Part shown: positions 34,786-64,000 of the stretch, piece by piece
Layout: each line of letters opens with the position of its first letter
Numbering within the stretch: position 1 is the first letter of the stretch
NCBI RefSeq assembly: GCF_932274485.2
Contig: NC_065887.2
Coordinates: 45,651,201 to 45,715,200, forward strand
Origin: Patella vulgata
Lineage: Eukaryota; Mollusca; Gastropoda; Patellidae
DNA length: 64,000 bases
Reading direction: 5' to 3'
The notes under the pieces: model-generated
Told to the model about the DNA's origin: nothing
What the model saw: the letters and a program-made list of their open reading frames with translations, nothing else
Databases searched by the model: none
Made by a program: the position numbers and the translations under genes

Positions 34786-35048
34786 ATGCTACTTTATCAG
34801 TGGGGTGTTAAGGACTTAATTAGGGATTATCAAAAACTTTGATTAATTAGTATTCCCCTTTTTCCTTGAATCACAGCATGCAATGTTCTGGGTTGACTTG
34901 GATGGTTATATTCAATTCTTTCATTCACAAATTTTTCTGGACTTACGGTCTGTAGCCTATATATGATGCACCTTTATTACATTTATTTATTACTTCTACT
35001 AGTTGGAATAGAAGTGGTCATATCTTGTTGAAGGTTTTGTGAAACCGT
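34786..35048. other. intergenic, nothing recognised
   Basis: Short stretch between a SINE and a HINE copy. Confidence 0.4.
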
Positions 35049-37214
35049 TTTTATACGCCCACATTTAAATTTGGTCGTATATTGTCGTCGCCCCCGTCCG
35101 TCCGTCGGGCGTCCACAATTGCTTGTGGACGCTCTAGAGGCTAAAGTTAATATCCGATTGACTTTAAATTTATACACAGTGTTTAAGGTCTTGAGACGAA
35201 GGATCCTATTGATTTTTAGCAATTTCCGATAATTAATGCCAGAGTTATGGCCCTTGATCACTTTGAAAAATCTTGTGGATGCTCTAGCTAGAGGCCAAAG
35301 TAATTACTGCCAGAGTTATGGCCCTTGATCACTTCAAAAAATCTTGTGGCCGCTCTAGAGGCCCAAGTTAATATCAATTGATCTTAAATTCATACACAGT
35401 GTTTAAGGTCATGAGACAAAGAAGCCTATTGATTTTCAGCGATTTCCGATAATTACTGCCAGAGTTATGGTCCTCGATCACTTCAAAAAATCTTGTGGAC
35501 GTTCTAGAGGCCAAAGTTAATATTTGATTGACTTTAAATTCATACACAGTGTTTAAGGTCATGAGACGAAGAAGCCGATTGATTTTTAGCAATTTCCGAT
35601 AATTAATGCCAGAGTTATGGCCCTTGATCACTTTGAAAAATCTTGTGGATGCTCTAGCTAGAGGCCAAAGTAAATATCCGATTGACTTTAAAGGCCAAAG
35701 TTAATATCCGATTGACTTTAAATTTATACACAGTGTTTAAGGACTTGAGACGGATAAGCCTATTGATTTTCAGCGATTTCCGATAATTACTGCCAGAGTT
35801 ATGGTCCTTGATCACTTTGAAAAATCTTGTGGAAGCTCTAGAGGCCAAAGTTAATATCTGATTGACTTAAAATTTATACACAGTGTTTAATGTCATGAGA
35901 CGAAGAAGCCTGTTGATTTTCAGCGATTTCCGATAATTAATGCCAGAGTTATGGCCCTTGATCATTTTGAAAAATCTTGTGGACACTCTAAAGGCAAAAG
36001 TTAATATCCGATTGACTTTAAATTTATACACAGTGTTTAAGGTCATGAGACAAAGAATCCTATTGATTTTCAGAGATTTCCGATAATTACTGCCAGAGTT
36101 ATGGCCCTTAATCACTTTGAAAAATCTTGTGGACGCTCTAGAGGTCAAAGTTAATATCCAATTGACTTTAAATTTATACACAGTCTTTAAGGTCATGAGA
36201 CGAAGAATCCTATCGATTTTCATCGATTTCCGATAATTACTGCCAGACTTATGGCCCTTAATCAATTTGAAAAATCTTGTGGACGCTCTAGAGGTCAAAG
36301 TTAATATCCGATTCACTTTAAATTATACACAGTGTTTAAGGTCATGAGACGAAGAAGCCTATTGATTTTCAGCGATTTCCAATAATTACTGCCAGACTTA
36401 TTGGCCTTAATCACTTTGAAAAATCTTGTGGACGATCTAGAGGTCAAAGTTAATATCCGATTGACTTTAAATTTATACACAGTGTTTAAGGTCATGAGAC
36501 GAAGAAATCTTTTGATTTTCAGCGATTTCCAATAATTACTGCCAGAGTTATGGCCATCGATCACTTTGAAAAACCTTGTGGACGCTCTAGAGGCCAAAAT
36601 TAATATCCGATTGACTTTAAATTTATACACAGTGTTTAAGGTCATGCGATGAAGAAGCCGATTGATTTTAAGCGATTTCCTATAATTACTGCCAGAGTTT
36701 TGGTCCTTGATTCAAAAAATCTTGTGGACGCTCTAGAGGCCAAAGTTAATATCCGATTGACCTAAAATTTATACACAGTGTTTAAGGTCATGAGACGAAG
36801 AATCCTATTGATTTTCAACGATTTCCGATAATTACTGCCAAAGTTATGGCCCTTGATCACTTTGCAAAAACTTGTGATGCTCTAAAGGCTAAAGTTATTA
36901 TCCAATTGACTTCAGATTGATACACAGAGTTTAAGATCTTGAGACAAACATGTATATTGGTTTTCAATGAATTTTTATGACTTGGAACAGCTAAATCCAT
37001 GATATTAAAAGTTTTGTATACAAAACGTTAGCATTGGACAGAACTTTATAAAAACCAAACAAATTCTAATAGTTTTCTGAGTTGTTGCTCTTAACAAGAT
37101 TTTAGTGTATTATAAATGTTTCATTACCGAAAAAAGTAAAAATATGCGACAACTCTTGTTGACTGCCCGGACGATTTAGCTGCTGTGGGCATATGTTTCG
37201 TTGCCTGGCAACCT
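35049..37214 (+). mobile_element. HINE/pearl-like element, family A, long copy
   Basis: It starts TTTTATACGCCCACATTT, then GGTCGTATATTGTCGTCGCC and a short GTCC tract. About twelve tandem units of roughly 150 bp follow (CTTGTGGACGCTCTAGAGG, GATTGACTTTAAATTTATAC, ACAGTGTTTAAGGTCATGAG, ACTGCCAGAGTTATGGCCC). It ends CGGACGATTTAGCTGCTGTG, GGCATATG and a hairpin GTTGCCTGGCAACC. No gene; the minus-strand frames through the units exist because the period is divisible by three. Confidence 0.88.
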
Positions 37215-37338
37215 ATCTTTAAAATATTATGTTATGAGTGAATTGTTATTTTTGTCGAATGATTAATATACTAATAGTGAGTTGTTAAATAATGTTTGGT
37301 AAAATATATTATGACCACATCACAGTAATAGTCTGTAT

Positions 37339-37894
37339 CAGGGGCGTGCTGGCAGGGAGTTTAGGAGGACGGTGTCCTCCCAGGCCCCCATTAAACAATA
37401 AGTCCACCCGTATAAGCGGGCCCCCCCTGAGAGCTCTAATTTTCACGCAGAATCCCCTCAAAAAATTGAGAGTGCGCACGCGAAAAATCATACATACACA
37501 ACGATTAGTAAAATATATTATGCTGACGTGCAAATGTCTGTCACCTTAAGGTGAAATGGTCTTTGATACATGTATTCATGCCTCGATATGTATAAGATGC
37601 AATTTATTATTTGGATAGAAATACATTGTATTAGCATTATATAAAGCAGACCTGTCATGAGTGTCTTGTGTAGTACAGTAGTATGTCTTATAGTCACAAT
37701 AGCAGCATAAATTTGGAAAATATGATATCTAGATTACTCCCATAAGTGCTTGCAAAACGCGTTTCCCGTTGTCAAATTTCAAAAATTTTAAAGGGGGGAG
37801 AACCCCCACAGACCCCCCTACCAGCGACGCGCCTTCGGTGCGCGGGGGGCGACTTCGGCGGCTGACAGGCCCATTCGGGGCCAGCACGCCCCTG
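37339..37894. mobile_element. hAT-type MITE, 556 bp, with 8-bp target duplication
   Basis: The ends CAGGGGCGTGCTGGC and GCCAGCACGCCCCTG are exact inverted repeats. Flanks GTCTGTAT (37331-37338) and GTCTGTAA (37895-37902) match at 7 of 8 positions, as expected for hAT. The interior is GC-rich near the ends and has no transposase. Confidence 0.9.
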
Positions 37895-37915
37895 GTCTGT
37901 AATGTGGTGACAGTT

Positions 37916-38233
37916 TTAGTTTCGGTTGGACTGACTGAATGTAGACGCTGCCTTCTCACTCTCTTTCTTTCTCGCATCTTTGAACTGTTTTGTTCTTAAA
38001 ACATTTATAAAACGTTGGGTGAAATCCAAAACTACTGCCGACTGTATCTTCAATATAATATCCTTCGTAATAAATCCAATTGTATCGAAAAATGCTGCAA
38101 TGGATTGGTATTGAAACCAGTCTATAGCTACCTCACGACATTTGTCCCAACTTGTGTTTGTAAAGGGTTTTGCACCTCCCTTATTAACACTGTCTAAGTG
38201 AACAATACAAGTTAACTGAGCCTTTGTCACCAT
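37916..38233 (-). pseudogene. opening segment of a repeated uncharacterised gene family
   Basis: 105 codons from ATG 38233 to a stop at 37916. The first 45 residues (CIVHLDSV, KPFTNTSWDKCREVAIDW) resemble the N-terminus of multicopy uncharacterised proteins I recall from molluscs and cnidarians; the remainder is unfamiliar. A hAT MITE sits just beyond its 3' end, and promoter-like text lies upstream. It may be a detached first exon, a decayed copy, or chance. No function is assigned. Confidence 0.35.
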
Positions 38234-38284
38234 TTCGTGTAGCTTCTACAATCTACATGTAGAACTGCAATATGTTCCTCGTGA

Positions 38285-38375
38285 AGCACGCCATTTTGTG
38301 TTTACCAACAACACACACGAATGTAGACAATAATGTGATTGGTCAATTGTGGAAAAAAGATCACGTGACGCGGTG
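38285..38375. promoter_or_regulatory. promoter-like segment (YY1-, CCAAT- and E-box-like sites)
   Basis: CGCCATTTTG at 38290 resembles a YY1 start-site motif. GATTGG at about 38337 is an inverted CCAAT box. GATCACGTGAC at about 38358 contains a palindromic E box. They lie just upstream of the minus-strand frame at 38233 and about 1 kb upstream of the DDX42 ATG, so either gene could use them. Confidence 0.3.
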
Positions 38376-38604
38376 AACAACGCTGAATTCTGTCCAGTGA
38401 CCTCGCGCACTATGAATTTTACTATCAATAAATAGTCCAGATTTCAAAGAAGAATATCACCGAAAAACTATGAAATTTTTGGGAGAAAATTACAACAAAC
38501 GAATATCTCTATATGAACTATACACTGACAAAATTTCTTCTAGACCGGATTTGTAGGAATGAAAATATTTTTGCAACGACAATTTGTGCCCATGGAATGC
38601 GGCC

Positions 38605-39127
38605 TATATCTTCTTACTGCTAAAACAGAAAATTTCACCTTTTGACCTCCAGGGTCACAAAGAAAAAAGGTGAATTTAGCAAGTTTACATTTTTATTATA
38701 CGCCTACGTATATTATCGTTGCCCCCGTGAGTCAGGTCAAAATTATTATTTGATTTCAACGAAACTTGAAATATAGGTTTATCTCCCTAAGATCATGATT
38801 TCTTTCGATATTAATCAGCCTCACTGTTGGCTTAATTAGCTTGTTCTCTATCCATCTCTTGCAAAATGTGGGCGTATCCTGTCTGGCAGCTGCTGGTTGA
38901 AAGGGTGATTACTTTCGATCATTTTCAGCTTATTTCCATGATACAAGAATAGGTGTCCATTCACTTTCAGTGCAAATGAACTCATTTGACCTTTGACCCC
39001 GAATATCTTGAAAATGCCCCAACGGCGGACTGATTACCGCTCGGCATCGTATTCTACGCGAAATTTTACTACAGAAAAGTTTTGTGCCAATTTGATGCAC
39101 ACACCTCTGCACTGAGCCTCCAGACTA
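38605..39127 (-). repeat. right arm of inverted pair with 20527-20860
   Basis: Inverted match to 20527-20860, interrupted at 38696-38896 by a small Helitron-type element. The tip is CTGAGCCTCCAGACT. The distance between arm tips is 18.6 kb. Confidence 0.75.
38696..38896 (+). mobile_element. HINE/pearl-like element, family B, internally shortened, exact ends visible
   Basis: 201 bp from TTATACGCCTACGTATATTA to GGCAGCTGCTGG with only part of one internal unit. The uninterrupted arm at 20780-20800 gives the empty site (ACATTTTTATTGAAAG on the opposite strand). Removing the element restores it with no target duplication. The 3' end is a small hairpin followed by CTGG and then T, as in Helitrons. 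Confidence 0.88.
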
Positions 39128-39323
39128 CTATAGTTTATAGAATGGAAAAACATGCTACTGGGCTACTGCCCCCACCTCCAAAATTTTTAAAAAGAAATTG
39201 ATTTAATATTTGAAGACTTTCATATATTTCACTGTTGTAAGGTATGTAATCCCGAGGTCAGTTTCAACTACAATCACCTGGTGAACAGCATCCATTGCTC
39301 TAGTTTTATATTAAACATTTCAG

Positions 39324-63720
<24,397 letters not shown>

Positions 63721-64000
63721 GTAGGTTTATATACCCACCTACACCCCTCGACAAGCTGGTAACTATGGTTACCAAAGACAAGGCAGGATATGCTTCTGAC
63801 GTCTCCTTTTGGAACATCAGGTGTCACTTATCATTTGGGAAGGTGCACATTTACATGCAATATGGAAGAGAGGAGATTACCTCCTACTCGTCTCTGATTT
63901 TAAACTGTTAACGATTCAAGTTCACAAATATATTTAGTTCAATGATTATGTAGATTTTCCATATCAGTTCCTCCCCCCCCCCCCCCACCTCCGTCACTCC

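Overview
The window is animal nuclear DNA, most likely from a mollusc (a gastropod or close lophotrochozoan relative). The evidence is GT-AG split genes with metazoan-only content, AT-rich introns, tRNA-derived SINEs, and many copies of a pearl/HINE-like repeat of the kind known from molluscs. The species cannot be named from sequence alone. There are no bacterial operons, CRISPR arrays or virus-like elements.

Two host genes lie on the + strand. (1) The 3' end of an Elk-type (KCNH3/4/8-like) voltage-gated potassium channel: five exons (5629-15381) encode the end of the C-linker, the cyclic-nucleotide-binding homology domain with its YNL intrinsic-ligand motif, and the cytoplasmic tail with a coiled coil. 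The voltage sensor and pore lie off the left edge. (2) The 5' two thirds of DDX42 (SF3b125-type DEAD-box helicase): fourteen coding exons (39342-63720) run from the start codon to helicase motif VI, and the gene leaves at the right edge. One DDX42 intron is about 14.4 kb.

The 15.4-39.3 kb interval and the large introns are packed with mobile DNA. The main kinds are: (a) at least ten copies or pieces of a Helitron/Helentron-like non-autonomous element with subterminal inverted repeats ATACGCCCACA / TGTGGGCGTAT, a GTCC microsatellite, 150-160 bp internal tandem units, a 3' hairpin and a CTGG end; two copies have an intact reference for the empty site and show insertion without target duplication; (b) long-terminal-inverted-repeat elements, some with TTAA targets, nested in one another; (c) a Tc1 element with one frameshift, a decayed Harbinger, and two hAT-type MITEs with 8-bp target duplications; (d) CR1/L2-like and other LINE pieces, and a 4-kb ORF1-only retroposed unit (44405-48394, minus strand) with an open 395-codon frame, a poly(A) tract and a candidate target duplication; (e) two tRNA-derived SINE families; (f) several large palindromes, one of which inverts and duplicates a fragment of a repeated metazoan gene of unknown function.

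The best candidates for something little described are the nested repeat cluster inside the 14.4-kb DDX42 intron, the ORF1-only retroelement with a chain of splice-like signals on its opposite strand, and the inverted arms bounding 18.6 kb of intergenic DNA.
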